Positions 9,041 to 17,449 are shown, counted from the first letter of the stretch. The stretch is 64,000 bases of DNA from Sporolactobacillus kofuensis (GCF_024125425.1 NZ_JAMXWN010000009.1:82704-146703), one strand, 5' to 3'. The notes: a model not told the origin generated them from the sequence alone. A program made the numbers and translations.

Positions 9041-9937
9041 TCAACAGTTCCAGTACCGGCGAATAGTACATAATTCTTCTTCATATTTTGAGCCACTGAG
9101 CTTCGTGACACAAATTCGCATTCCTGGGGTTGGTGAATGGATCATTTTCCCTTCGCCATAATAAATACCGACATGATGCACGATACCTTTCCCTTTATCA
9201 TAGGCAAAGAAAAGTAAATCGCCTGGAAGTACTTCTTTCAGATTAATCTTCTCTCCATGACGCGCTTGATCCGCTGCATCACGTGGAATCAGATAACCAG
9301 AAGTACGCAACATGGTAAAAGTGAATCCCGAGCAATCGAAGCCATAGGCACTAATTCCTGACCATAAATAAGGTAAGTCAAGGAACTTCTTTGCGTAATT
9401 CACAATTTCATCGCCGCCATGTTCATGCGGCTGATCCGGGAGCAGTACATCTGATTTTTGCAAAAAGCCTTGACCAATTGGACTATCTACTTTTACCAAT
9501 GTGGCTGAATCCCCAAGGATTGGGAGAATCGTTCCAAAACTTAGATCAATGGGCTGATTTTTACCATCATCATAAAACGTAGCAAAGGGGCTTCGAATCG
9601 TAGCACAATTTTTCCCAATACCCATGTCTGTTTCTAGTGAATGGGCAATCGGCATCCAACCGGGATAACCGCGCGCGTCTTTCGAAGTGTATTGACTTGG
9701 GATAATCACCTTGGCCCATGGGCCCCTTCGTTCATCAACAATCAATTCATCCCCAAATAAGACTTGTGTTTGCAATCGATCCTTTTTACACAGATCGAGG
9801 TTTTGTTCACGATTCATTGATCTTAGCCAAACGGCTAGATTCGGCCGATCATTCACTATTGCAGTGTCAATAAAATGAACAGATTCCGGACTAGTCCATA
9901 CAGTTGCGACAGGCACAGCGATTCTTCGGTTTCTCAC
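9041..9937 (-). CDS. ykfC: NlpC/P60 endopeptidase, YkfC-like
   Basis: About 298 residues. The C-terminal NlpC/P60 domain has the catalytic cysteine in YGFDCSGFT, the histidine in VHHVGIYYG and a later HSPT; SH3-like modules precede it. YkfC cleaves gamma-D-Glu-diaminopimelate bonds in murein tripeptides. There is no signal peptide, so it acts in the cytoplasm on imported peptides. Start: AGGAGG is 7 nt before GTG 9937 but only 1 nt before ATG 9943, favouring GTG. It follows ykfB with a 13-bp gap. Confidence 0.87.
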   Translation of the reverse strand: MRNRRIAVPVATVWTSPESVHFIDTAIVNDRPNLAVWLRSMNREQNLDLCKKDRLQTQVLFGDELIVDERRGPWAKVIIPSQYTSKDARGYPGWMPIAHSLETDMGIGKNCATIRSPFATFYDDGKNQPIDLSFGTILPILGDSATLVKVDSPIGQGFLQKSDVLLPDQPHEHGGDEIVNYAKKFLDLPYLWSGISAYGFDCSGFTFTMLRTSGYLIPRDAADQARHGEKINLKEVLPGDLLFFAYDKGKGIVHHVGIYYGEGKMIHSPTPGMRICVTKLSGSKYEEELCTIRRYWNC

Positions 9938-9950
9938 GTTCATCCCTCCT

Positions 9951-11033
9951 CTAAATGAAGTGGACACCTTGTATACCTAAACCGGGTTCATCAGTCAGGG
10001 CTATTTTACTTTGTTGAAAAACCGCGCCACCAGTGACTGGATCGGATGCAAACATAAGTGGTGCATCCAAGTCACAGCGCGTCACATTGGCTTTCGCCGC
10101 AGCAAAATGGCAAGCGGCGGTTACCGCAACTTTTGATTCAATCATGCAACCGACCATACATTCAACTCCATAGGCTTCAGCAAGAGCGTTGATCTTCTCT
10201 GCATTATGAATTCCTCCTGCTTTCATCAATTTTATGTTCATTAAATCGCAGCCATGCATTGCGAGCAAACGAGCGGCGTCTTTCGGACTGAATACACTCT
10301 CATCAGCCATAATCGGCGTATCGACATGTTCGGTAACGAATTTCATCCCATCAAAATCCCACGCAGGAACCGGTTGCTCAATCAACTCGATCTCCATGTC
10401 TGAGTCTTCTAATCGATGAATTAATGAAACTGCTTCTTTAGGGCTCCAGCCTTGATTCGCATCCAATCTTAATTTAATTTCGCGACCTACTGCACTGCGC
10501 AAATGCTTTATACGCTCCATATCCTCTTTGATTGTGGAATTTCCAACTTTAATCTTCAGCGTTGTAAAGCCTTGATTAACTAGACTGAGCGCATCTTGGA
10601 TCATCTCATTTGGATGATTGACACTGACGGTAAAATCTGTTTCTACTTGATTATTATTACCGCCTAAAAGTTGATAAATGGGTAAATTTGCCAACTTCCC
10701 TAAGCAGTCAAAAACAGCCACATCAATGGCTGCCTTGGCACTGGAATTATGTAGGATTGAGTGATCAACAACATGATTAATTCGTTCTTTCTGTTCAATT
10801 TTCAGACCAATGATTAACGGTCGAAGCACGTTCATAATCGTATACTCGATACTTGCCAAACTATCTCCTGTAATAACATGTGTCGGTGGTGCTTCCCCAA
10901 ACCCCATTGTTCCATCGTCACAAGTGATGATGACGATGATACTTTCTGCAGTATTCACCGTTCGAAGAGCAGTCTTAAACGGCTTGACAAGAGGAATTGA
11001 CAAACGTTTTGTTCGAACATCAACAATTTTCAT
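9951..11033 (-). CDS. ykfB: L-Ala-D/L-Glu dipeptide epimerase
   Basis: 360 residues, enolase superfamily (muconate-lactonizing subgroup). Seen are the K-x-K catalytic pair in TLKIKVG, metal ligands in RLDANQGW, ELIEQP and MADES, and the second-side lysine in MNIKLMKAGG. It epimerises L-Ala-D-Glu from peptidoglycan turnover to L-Ala-L-Glu. ATG 11033 is preceded by AGGAG at 7-8 nt. It lies between the YkfA-type carboxypeptidase and the YkfC-type endopeptidase, the same order as the Bacillus ykf operon, which supports the specific name over a generic enolase-superfamily call. Confidence 0.9.
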   Translation of the reverse strand: MKIVDVRTKRLSIPLVKPFKTALRTVNTAESIIVIITCDDGTMGFGEAPPTHVITGDSLASIEYTIMNVLRPLIIGLKIEQKERINHVVDHSILHNSSAKAAIDVAVFDCLGKLANLPIYQLLGGNNNQVETDFTVSVNHPNEMIQDALSLVNQGFTTLKIKVGNSTIKEDMERIKHLRSAVGREIKLRLDANQGWSPKEAVSLIHRLEDSDMEIELIEQPVPAWDFDGMKFVTEHVDTPIMADESVFSPKDAARLLAMHGCDLMNIKLMKAGGIHNAEKINALAEAYGVECMVGCMIESKVAVTAACHFAAAKANVTRCDLDAPLMFASDPVTGGAVFQQSKIALTDEPGLGIQGVHFI

Positions 11034-11079
11034 TTCTGATCTCCTCTCCGACTCCAAGGGTGTACGACTTTAGGAATGG

Positions 11080-12000
11080 TTACATCACACCCGGCTGGAT
11101 CCAAAGTTGTTTTCGGTCTGCGTCAAGCATGGCATCCGCCCCTAACGGAACTGAGAAATGTGGTGTACAGTGACCAATGAAAAACCCTTTAACCGCCGGC
11201 TTCCCCAGCCCACCTAAATACGTTTCAAAAACCTCAGTGTATGTCAATGATTTATTTTCATCTATAAATTTGTCTTGGTGAAAATCTCCAATGACAAACC
11301 CAGCGGCTTCCGATAATTTTCCTGATAGTCTTAATTGATTAAGCATATGATCAACCCGATAGGGAGCTTCGCCAATATCTTCAATTAGTAACAACTTATA
11401 TTTTGTATCAATTTCGAATGGCGTTCCGATTGTACTCACGAGTAAAGATAAATTTCCACCAACCAACATGCCTTCGGCTGTGCCTCCGGAAAGCGATTCT
11501 AGAGAGGATAAATGTTCATCATAGCGTAGTGACATGGGTTGAAATAATTGAGAGAAAAGCTGCTTTGACAGTAATGCAACATCGGGATCTCCTAAATCAG
11601 AAGCAAGCATTGGCCCATGAAAAGTAATCAATCCGGTTTGTTGTCTGATGGCTGTATGTAAGTAAGTAATATCGCTATAGCCCCAGAATACTTTCGGATG
11701 CGCACGAATGAGATCAAAGTCAATCCGATCAGTAATACGCGCCGTTCCGTAACCGCCACGTGAACAAATAATGGCTTTGACAGTATCATCAAGAAACATT
11801 TGATGCAAATCATCGAGCCGACCTTGATCGGATCCAGCAAGATAGCCATATTTATCACCAACATGCTGCCCCAATCGCACGTTAAATCCAAGTTGTTCGA
11901 GCCAATCAATGGCGATATCCAACCGTTCCATATCAGGCGGACCTGCCGGACTAATTACACCTATTGTATCGCCTTCATATAACCTGTTCGGATAGATCAA
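11080..12000 (-). CDS. ykfA: LD-carboxypeptidase, YkfA-like
   Basis: 306 residues, S66 family. It shows DTIGVISPAGPP at the N-terminus, ICSRGGYGTARI, the nucleophile serine in FWGYSDITYLH near residue 113, LLLIEDIGEAPYRVD and the late GHCTPHFSVPLGADA with histidine. It removes the terminal D-Ala from imported murein tetrapeptides. The frame starts with TTG 12000; GGAGG is 10-12 nt upstream and no ATG is better placed. First gene of the ykfABC unit. No ykfD-type oligopeptide transporter is present nearby. Confidence 0.88.
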   Translation of the reverse strand: MIYPNRLYEGDTIGVISPAGPPDMERLDIAIDWLEQLGFNVRLGQHVGDKYGYLAGSDQGRLDDLHQMFLDDTVKAIICSRGGYGTARITDRIDFDLIRAHPKVFWGYSDITYLHTAIRQQTGLITFHGPMLASDLGDPDVALLSKQLFSQLFQPMSLRYDEHLSSLESLSGGTAEGMLVGGNLSLLVSTIGTPFEIDTKYKLLLIEDIGEAPYRVDHMLNQLRLSGKLSEAAGFVIGDFHQDKFIDENKSLTYTEVFETYLGGLGKPAVKGFFIGHCTPHFSVPLGADAMLDADRKQLWIQPGVM

Positions 12001-12038
12001 AAGTTACCCGCTCCTCCCTAATCACAATCTTAAACGAC

Positions 12039-12069
12039 AAAATCCAGCTCATCAATTTTTGAACTGGAT
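12039..12069 (-). promoter_or_regulatory. Terminator-like hairpin in the ykfA leader
   Basis: On the reverse strand ATCCAGTTC pairs with GAGCTGGAT (9 bp, one G-U) around a 10-nt loop, then TTTTG. It sits about 40 nt before the ykfA TTG start, between divergent genes, so it would act on ykfA transcription itself. Possible attenuator. Confidence 0.4.
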
Positions 12070-12348
12070 CTTGTGGAGTCTTATTTCACAGTGAAATTAC
12101 CTCTATTATATTGTTTCATTTAAATCGTTGTGCATGTCAGACAGCCGGAAAAACCATCAACCACAGATCGGTTACGCTCTATTCAGTATATTTGGGTCAC
12201 CAAATATTGTCAATTTTTACAGGCTGCAAAAGTCTGAATAGACAATCTGTGCCCTCATTTACAATTCTTTGATCCATGATTGCTCGTAATGTATCAAACA
12301 GCACTGCATTGGAAAACTAAAAATAAGTCAATCAGATGGGAGTCCAAA

Positions 12349-13119
12349 ATGGTAAGAAGAAATAGAGCAGTTATCGATCCCCTTGGTACGGCAAATCTTA
12401 GATACCAAAACCCAGCAGTTGTTGCCTGGTGGTCCGCTGCATTTCCAGGACTGGGTCATATGCTCCTTGATATGCACATTAAGGGTAACGTCTTATTCCT
12501 GTTTGAAATTATTATTAATGTTCATGCTAAGCTTAATCTTGCGATGGTCTATAGTTTTACCGGTGATTTTCAGCAATCTGCAGCAGTGTTGAACACTAGG
12601 TGGGTATTGATTTACATCCCATTTTACTTCTTCTGTATTTGGGACAGCTATCGTTCGGCAATCAAAATAAATCAACTCACCATTATGACCAAGAATCAAC
12701 CAATTCACTTGAAAGTTCTGGAATTACGCTCATTTGAAATCTGCTTTCTTGATAAACGTCAACCATGGATCGCAGCAGTATGGTCCATGCTTATACCAGG
12801 TCTTGGGCAACTTTATGCTCGAAGGCTGATCACATCTTTAGCACTGATGTCATGGGCGCTCACCATCTACATTAACTGCAATGAATTCCAGAGTGTGCTT
12901 ATGCTTTTGGATGGCGTATCAAGCTACCAAGATGCTCTTCAGGTTCTTAAACCCGAATGGCTTCTTTTCATGCCTTCGCTTATCTTTGGCTCTTCTTATG
13001 ATGCCTACTCAAAAACAATTGATAATAACAGACTCTTCGAAGAAGAACAACGTACATATCTTGAGAGCAATTGGCCAGCAAAAAAAATTGGCCTTTCTCA
13101 TAGAAATGGAGGTCTTTGA
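12349..13119 (+). CDS. Membrane protein with two tandem copies of one module
   Basis: 256 residues from ATG 12349 (GGGAG 6 nt upstream; the frame is open further upstream without a ribosome site). Not recognised. Residues of about 20-115 and 135-230 appear to be duplicates. Each has an aromatic-rich opening ending in PGLGHM or PGLGQLY, a hydrophobic helix, a conserved N, a VLxxxW stretch (VLNTRWVLIYIP and VLKPEWLLFMP) and a final D(S/A)Y before a basic segment. The PGLG-QLY core recalls TM2-type membrane hairpins. It is followed 3 bp later by another membrane protein, so they probably work together. Confidence 0.75.
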   Translation: MVRRNRAVIDPLGTANLRYQNPAVVAWWSAAFPGLGHMLLDMHIKGNVLFLFEIIINVHAKLNLAMVYSFTGDFQQSAAVLNTRWVLIYIPFYFFCIWDSYRSAIKINQLTIMTKNQPIHLKVLELRSFEICFLDKRQPWIAAVWSMLIPGLGQLYARRLITSLALMSWALTIYINCNEFQSVLMLLDGVSSYQDALQVLKPEWLLFMPSLIFGSSYDAYSKTIDNNRLFEEEQRTYLESNWPAKKIGLSHRNGGL

Positions 13120-13122
13120 TCA

Positions 13123-13566
13123 TTGCATGAGATCATGAGCTTATATCCATCTTCACTAACAGTTGAACTTATAATCACCCAGCTTCAAAAGATCGGTGTG
13201 CAGCAAAGGAGTATATCATGTTATTTCTTTGATCCGCCAAATGTATCGAATAGAAGAAACTATGATCTAACGCCCTTTGAAACCTCCAATAAAGTTGATC
13301 TTGGCTTTATTTTTGCAACAATCTTCGGAGTCATTTTTGCAAGTCTTGGCTTCCGTTTGCCTTTAGGTCCAATCATCTGGGGTGTGACCTCTAGCTTTAT
13401 CGGGTTTGCCATCGGCTATGCGATGGACAATTTCTTTAAGATTCATTACAAAGAGAAACCGCAATCCTATGTCATGATCATCATTCACTGCTCACAAGAT
13501 CAAGTACGATTTGTTAAGAAAATACTCACCGATTATCAAGCACTCGGAATCACAGTCATCGATTGA
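13123..13566 (+). CDS. Membrane protein of unknown function, stress-protein-like layout
   Basis: 147 residues from TTG 13123; GGAGG lies 10 nt upstream and overlaps the end of the previous gene. Residues 1-35 look like an alpha-beta unit (SLTVELIITQLQKIGVQQ). Two hydrophobic, glycine-containing helices follow at about 62-107, then a second alpha-beta unit (VMIIIHCSQDQVRFVKKIL). This resembles proteins in which a glycine-rich hairpin is inserted in a ferredoxin-like fold, but no named family is certain. Its 3' end overlaps the convergent zur gene by 31 bp. Confidence 0.7.
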   Translation: MHEIMSLYPSSLTVELIITQLQKIGVQQRSISCYFFDPPNVSNRRNYDLTPFETSNKVDLGFIFATIFGVIFASLGFRLPLGPIIWGVTSSFIGFAIGYAMDNFFKIHYKEKPQSYVMIIIHCSQDQVRFVKKILTDYQALGITVID

Positions 13567-14009
13567 TGGGTCTTGTTCATCTGATCACGATCTTGCAGCT
13601 TGTCTTGACAGTGCTTACAGTAGCCATAAATTTCGAACTTATGGCCGGTAACTTGAAATTCCGGGTCAATTTGCGATAAATCCTGCATTGGGCAGACATC
13701 AATGGTTTTTGTTTTTCCACAGCGAAGACAAATGAGATGATGATGATGATGCTCTGTGCAATGAAATTGGTATATTTTCTCACCATCTAGTTCTGTTTCT
13801 TCAAGAATCATCAGATCTTGGAAAAGAGAGAGATTACGATATATGGTATCAAAACTAATGCCCGGATAGTTATCTTTTAATGCACTTTGAATGTCTTTTG
13901 CTGATAAATACCCATCTTGTTGTTCAAAAAGATCAAGAATATCTTCACGTTTATCTGTGTGCTTATACCCTTTCTTTTTCAGCAAAACCATGGCTTCTCG
14001 TTTATTCAA
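13536..14009 (-). CDS. zur: Fur-family zinc regulator Zur
   Basis: 157 residues. The winged helix occupies residues 1-80 with the recognition helix SFDTIYRNLSLF. The metal region has HCTEHHHHHLICLRCGK (C94/C97) and CKHC (C131/C134) for the structural zinc. GYKHTDKREDILDLF and the GEKIYQFHC stretch are closer to Zur than to Fur or PerR. Start is TTG 14009, with AGAGGTGA spaced correctly. It represses zinc uptake genes when zinc is sufficient; none of the expected znu-type targets lies in this window. The C-terminus overlaps the convergent gene. Confidence 0.9.
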   Translation of the reverse strand: MNKREAMVLLKKKGYKHTDKREDILDLFEQQDGYLSAKDIQSALKDNYPGISFDTIYRNLSLFQDLMILEETELDGEKIYQFHCTEHHHHHLICLRCGKTKTIDVCPMQDLSQIDPEFQVTGHKFEIYGYCKHCQDKLQDRDQMNKTHQSMTVIPSA

Positions 14010-14154
14010 TGAGAATCACCTCTTTATTCCAGTCCACACATTTTTTATTTCTAATTTAAAGCATACCATCTTTCTACTAAAATACCTAATGAACCTTTTC
14101 GTAAAAAAAGAAGCCCCTCAATTTGAGAAACTTCTCGTTCATTTATCGGGATTG

Positions 14155-14418
14155 TTACCAGAAAAATCCAAGTGCCAATAGGGTAACAATTGAAGCGAGG
14201 GCGATCGGAACGCCCCATCCCCAGCTGCCCCACATGAATAGGCCAGGGTTATTGTCTGAATCCATACCAGCTGGTTGTAAGTAGGCATGGTGTTCATCAA
14301 CACGAGTCAAAACGCCACGGTGCACTGAACCATCACGACAACGAATTTCAACCGGTTGATTAATGAGATCACAACACTGGGAATAAATTGATTGATTTGG
14401 CAAGGAATCACGCTCCAT
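14155..14418 (-). CDS. Sm-like small protein, paralogue 1
   Basis: 87 residues. The core INQPVEIRCRDGSVHRGVLT near residues 19-38, followed by HAYLQPAG, looks like an Sm/LSm-type strand pattern (bent strands around DGS, then G-V). It is nearly the same as the core of the gene at 17031 and related to that at 62173. The C-terminal 25 residues are a hydrophobic helix ending ALGFFW, so this copy is probably membrane-anchored. ATG 14418 has only AGAGAG upstream; TTG 14403 with GGAG at 9 nt is an alternative start. Function unknown. Confidence 0.72.
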   Translation of the reverse strand: MERDSLPNQSIYSQCCDLINQPVEIRCRDGSVHRGVLTRVDEHHAYLQPAGMDSDNNPGLFMWGSWGWGVPIALASIVTLLALGFFW

Positions 14419-14505
14419 TCACAGATTACTCTCTATTAGAATACGAGAGGCTGTGCTCATTGACACGGCGTCTGCCAATTGGGTTCTCAAATGGGGCGCT
14501 GTATA

Positions 14506-14823
14506 TTAGTTGACTGTACGATGCCGCGTATGATCAATCGTTTGTGCAAGCAAATTCATCACGTGTTCGTCTTCCTCTGAATAATAGATGACTTTTCCTT
14601 CACGTCTTGACCTTACAAGATGTAATTGTTTTAAGAAACTCAGTTGATGCGATACCGTTGACTGCTGCAAATCTAAATGTTCGGCAATCTCAGAAACCGA
14701 ACATTCACATTGCGAAAGTAAAAACAAAATCCGTACACGCGTCGGCTCAGATACTGCTTTGAAGATTTGAACGACTGCTGTCAAAGATCTTTCATCTAAA
14801 TCCATTGGTGTTTGTTCAGTCAT
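14506..14823 (-). CDS. ArsR-family metal sensor, CzrA-like
   Basis: 105 residues from ATG 14823. Winged helix with [12 protein letters not shown], the recognition helix [15 protein letters not shown] and the wing REGKVIYYS. The last helix carries D85, H87, H98 and H101, exactly the D-x-H...H-x2-H spacing of the alpha-5 zinc/cobalt site of CzrA-type sensors. The alpha-3 cysteine motif of lead/cadmium sensors is not of the usual form (CECSVSE). It should repress a zinc or cobalt efflux gene, which is not adjacent and so is probably elsewhere. Confidence 0.85.
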   Translation of the reverse strand: MTEQTPMDLDERSLTAVVQIFKAVSEPTRVRILFLLSQCECSVSEIAEHLDLQQSTVSHQLSFLKQLHLVRSRREGKVIYYSEEDEHVMNLLAQTIDHTRHRTVN

Positions 14824-14904
14824 AGTCACCATCCTAATCGCTTAACATCGTTCAGTTACATTATAGAAATAATAAGGTCGGTACCTACACGATTATGCTT
14901 TCTC

Positions 14905-16452
14905 TTAGGACTCGGTCTTCGACCATTTCTCCACGTCCCAAACCCTTGTCACCCAATCTTCATAGAACACCGGTTCATGACTTACAACAATGACCGTACC
15001 TTCATAGTTGCCTAGTGATTGACTTAACGCTTCTTTTGCATCAACATCTAAATGATTGGTTGGTTCATCAAGGATCAATACATTGCTTTTTTGAAGCATT
15101 AACCTTGCTATTCGCACCTTAGTTTCTTCACCGCCGCTTAAGGTGTCCATCGGCTGACGCATGTGTTCAGCAAAGACACCACATTGTGCCAGATGCTGTC
15201 TTAAGACTTTCTCAGCAATAGTTGGAAACTGATCCATCATCCATTCAAGTGGCGTAACATGCGGTGGCGCTGAAAGTTGCGTGAAATAGCCGATTTTTAC
15301 GCGATCTCCTTGTTCTACGCGTCCTGAAAGAGGATTCAGCTGACCAAGTAATGTTCTAAGCAATGTTGTTTTCCCAATACCGTTGTGCCCGATGATGGCG
15401 ATTTTTTCTCCACGAAGAATGTTCATCGATATTGGTGGAAGAAGCGGATGGTGATAACCCACTTGAAGATTCTCCGCATCGAAAATTATACGCACCGGCT
15501 GACTGTCCACTGTAAAGTGGAAGGTCGGTTTATGCATTTGAGACGGAGGATCCAATCGTTCGATTCGATTTAACTGCTTCTCTCTGCTTTTTGCTTGTTT
15601 TGCGGTTGCTGTACGTACTTTATTCTTCTGTATATAGGTTTCCAATTTTTTGATTTCTCGTTGCTGCTGACGAAAAGCAATTTCTTGCTGCTCCATTCGT
15701 GCTTCATGCTGCTTAAGATAAGATTCATAATTACCGACATAGCGCGTTAATTGCTGATTTTCCAAATGATAGACAAACTGAGCAATAGTATTTAGAAACT
15801 CCGTATCGTGCGAGATGACAATAAAGGCATGAGGATACGTATTCAAATAGTTTGTTAACCAATTAATGTGCACAACATCCAAATAATTGGTCGGTTCATC
15901 GAGAAGTAGAACCTCTGGCTTTTCAAGTAGAAGCTTTGCTAAGCACAATTTGGTTAACTGACCACCGCTCAACTGATCCACATCTTTATCGAGTCCAATA
16001 GCAGTCAAGCCAAGTCCGTCAGCCATTTCATGAATTTGCGCATCAACAGTATAGAAATCATGAGCAATGAGTAATTCCTGTAACTGTCCATATTGATCAA
16101 TATACGCAGGATCTGCATCCGGATCCTGCATCTTCAACGCTAATTCATTCATTGTGCGTTCTGCATCAAATAATTTTTTAAAAGCATCCTGGAGGCTGGC
16201 ATAAACACTCTTCCCCTTACCAAAATGCAGATGCTGTTCAATAACACCTGTCTTCAAAGCACTTTTTTTGTTTATGACTCCACCATCAGGCAACAATTCA
16301 CCCAAGATCAGTTTCAGAAAAGTTGACTTTCCTGCACCATTATGACCGACTAAGGCAATGTGTTCACCTTCCATCAGTCGAAAATTCATATCTTTATAAA
16401 TCAGCTTATCTCCATATGAGAAAGCAATATTTTTGGCTTCTATTAGTAACAT
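14905..16452 (-). CDS. ABC-F family ATPase
   Basis: 515 residues, two ABC ATPase domains and no membrane helices. The first has Walker A GHNGAGKST near residue 38, LSGGQLTK and LLLDEPTNYLD. The second has GHNGIGKTT near 345, LSGGEETK and LILDEPTNHLD. They are joined by a basic linker (QKNKVRTATAKQAKSREKQ). ABC-F proteins bind the ribosomal E site; some give antibiotic resistance, others act as translation factors. The sequence is of the YfmM/YkpA kind rather than a clear resistance type. The start ATG 16452 has AAGGGGC 8 nt upstream. The upstream leader contains a short peptide, hairpins and a terminator. Confidence 0.92.
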   Translation of the reverse strand: MLLIEAKNIAFSYGDKLIYKDMNFRLMEGEHIALVGHNGAGKSTFLKLILGELLPDGGVINKKSALKTGVIEQHLHFGKGKSVYASLQDAFKKLFDAERTMNELALKMQDPDADPAYIDQYGQLQELLIAHDFYTVDAQIHEMADGLGLTAIGLDKDVDQLSGGQLTKLCLAKLLLEKPEVLLLDEPTNYLDVVHINWLTNYLNTYPHAFIVISHDTEFLNTIAQFVYHLENQQLTRYVGNYESYLKQHEARMEQQEIAFRQQQREIKKLETYIQKNKVRTATAKQAKSREKQLNRIERLDPPSQMHKPTFHFTVDSQPVRIIFDAENLQVGYHHPLLPPISMNILRGEKIAIIGHNGIGKTTLLRTLLGQLNPLSGRVEQGDRVKIGYFTQLSAPPHVTPLEWMMDQFPTIAEKVLRQHLAQCGVFAEHMRQPMDTLSGGEETKVRIARLMLQKSNVLILDEPTNHLDVDAKEALSQSLGNYEGTVIVVSHEPVFYEDWVTRVWDVEKWSKTES

Positions 16453-16522
16453 GTGTTCACGCCCCTTGTGTGGCCGATCGAAAAGGGAACAGATATAAGA
16501 AATTATCCGCATCCATGTGAAA

Positions 16523-16550
16523 AGGAGCGAAACAAAAACGCTTCGCTCCT
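16523..16550 (-). terminator. Leader terminator/attenuator hairpin of the ABC-F gene
   Basis: On the reverse strand AGGAGCGAA (16550-16542) pairs perfectly with TTCGCTCCT (16531-16523), followed by TTTC. It lies 70 nt before the ABC-F start and downstream of a good promoter, hence inside the 5' leader. The T-tract is short, so termination may be partial. Confidence 0.6.
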
Positions 16551-16651
16551 ACTAGCAATTCATTCAACCGTTAGAAACAGAAACAGCTCACATCTATTGC
16601 CGCAACAATCTGGCCTAATATAAATTGTGATAAAGACAGACTTCACCTGTC

Positions 16652-16690
16652 TCAGGCCATTTTAAGTTGCAGACAATCAGAAAATATCAT
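16652..16690 (-). CDS. Candidate leader peptide of the ABC-F gene
   Basis: A 12-codon frame, MIFSDCLQLKMA, begins at ATG 16690 with AGAGGAG about 11 nt upstream and ends at TGA 16652. It is the first translatable frame after the promoter at 16724-16752. Its stop codon lies within a nested hairpin: TGGCCT (16659-16654) pairs with AGGCCA (16616-16611), enclosing AGACAG / CTGTCT. This arrangement matches leaders of antibiotic-inducible ABC-F genes. Translation has not been shown. Confidence 0.45.
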   Translation of the reverse strand: MIFSDCLQLKMA

Positions 16691-16723
16691 TGATGTTTCC
16701 ACTCCTCTTCTTATTTATAAGTA

Positions 16724-16752
16724 ATTGTAGTCGATCTGAATCATAAAAGCAA
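16724..16752 (-). promoter_or_regulatory. Sigma-A promoter of the ABC-F leader
   Basis: TTGCTT (16752-16747), a 17-bp spacer, then TACAAT (16729-16724). Predicted transcript start is near 16717, giving a leader of about 265 nt. Confidence 0.65.
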
Positions 16753-16758
16753 TATTTG

Positions 16759-16869
16759 CTATTCTTCGCAATAGGAACGCAAACCGAGCCATTTGAGGAC
16801 ATCAATCAATTCTTTGTGAACGTAGAGTTGCTTCCCGACTTCGCTTTGGTATGCGTTTTTCGATTGCAC
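16759..16869 (-). CDS. Possible small protein or gene remnant
   Basis: An open frame of 36 codons from GTG 16869 to TAG 16759. The product looks protein-like (KNAYQSEVGKQLYVHKELI, then DVLKWLGL) rather than random, but the start has only a weak purine stretch upstream. It ends just before the ABC-F promoter. It could be a real microprotein or the last part of a decayed gene. No family recognised. Confidence 0.3.
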   Translation of the reverse strand: MQSKNAYQSEVGKQLYVHKELIDVLKWLGLRSYCEE

Positions 16870-17030
16870 AAATCTCGATTATCTTTCCATACTCACTTTA
16901 ACTGACCGTAAATGGGGTATTCGCCCAACCCATTTTTAATATTTCGCATAATGTAAATTAGGCTTTTGCTCACCCAGGCTACTAAATACTCAGCCATGTA
17001 CTTTAAGAACGCAATACAGGAGGTATATAA

Positions 17031-17405
17031 ATGTCTCTTCAACAATTTTGGGAAAATCTGATCAATCAGCCGGTTGAAATCCAATGTAAAGATGGCTCGA
17101 TTCACTATGGTGTCATTGATTCTTTCGATCAAGACAACATCTACTTAATGCCATTTGATCAAAGCCAACAAATGAATGAAACGAGAAATGAAGATCAACG
17201 ATTCTTTGGCATTGGTTTCGGTCCTCAATCATTTTTAGGTGGATTTGCAGGCGGTTTTGCAGGAAGTTTGCTTGGTGTAGGTCTCAGTTCAATAATTGGT
17301 GTACGTCCTTGCCCGTATTGCCCCCCAGGCCCATATTATGGACCCGGACATCGACCACCATATGGAGGATGGTATGGACCAGGGCCAGGGCCATTTTACT
17401 ACTGA
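17031..17405 (+). CDS. Sm-like small protein, paralogue 2, with Gly/Pro/Tyr-rich tail
   Basis: 124 residues from ATG 17031 with a strong AGGAGGT site. Residues 11-42 (LINQPVEIQCKDGSIHYGVI, then NIYLMP) repeat the core of the 14155 gene almost residue for residue. A glycine-alanine hydrophobic segment (GGFAGGFAGSLLGVGLSSII) follows at about 69-89, then a tail rich in P, G and Y (PPGPYYGPGHRPPYGGWYGP). Such tails occur in spore-surface and self-associating proteins. Location is inferred only. A terminator follows at 17421-17449. Confidence 0.8.
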   Translation: MSLQQFWENLINQPVEIQCKDGSIHYGVIDSFDQDNIYLMPFDQSQQMNETRNEDQRFFGIGFGPQSFLGGFAGGFAGSLLGVGLSSIIGVRPCPYCPPGPYYGPGHRPPYGGWYGPGPGPFYY

Positions 17406-17420
17406 TGTAACGACGAATGG

Positions 17421-17449
17421 CACACCTCATACAGGTGTGTTTTCCTTTA
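17421..17449 (+). terminator. Terminator of Sm-like gene 2
   Basis: Stem CACACCT / AGGTGTG with a 5-nt loop, then TTTTCCTTT. Confidence 0.75.

Noticed and set aside
16893..17132. 79-codon reverse frame covering the start of Sm-like gene 2
   Set aside because: It is antisense to a gene with a strong ribosome site and paralogues; no own ribosome site.
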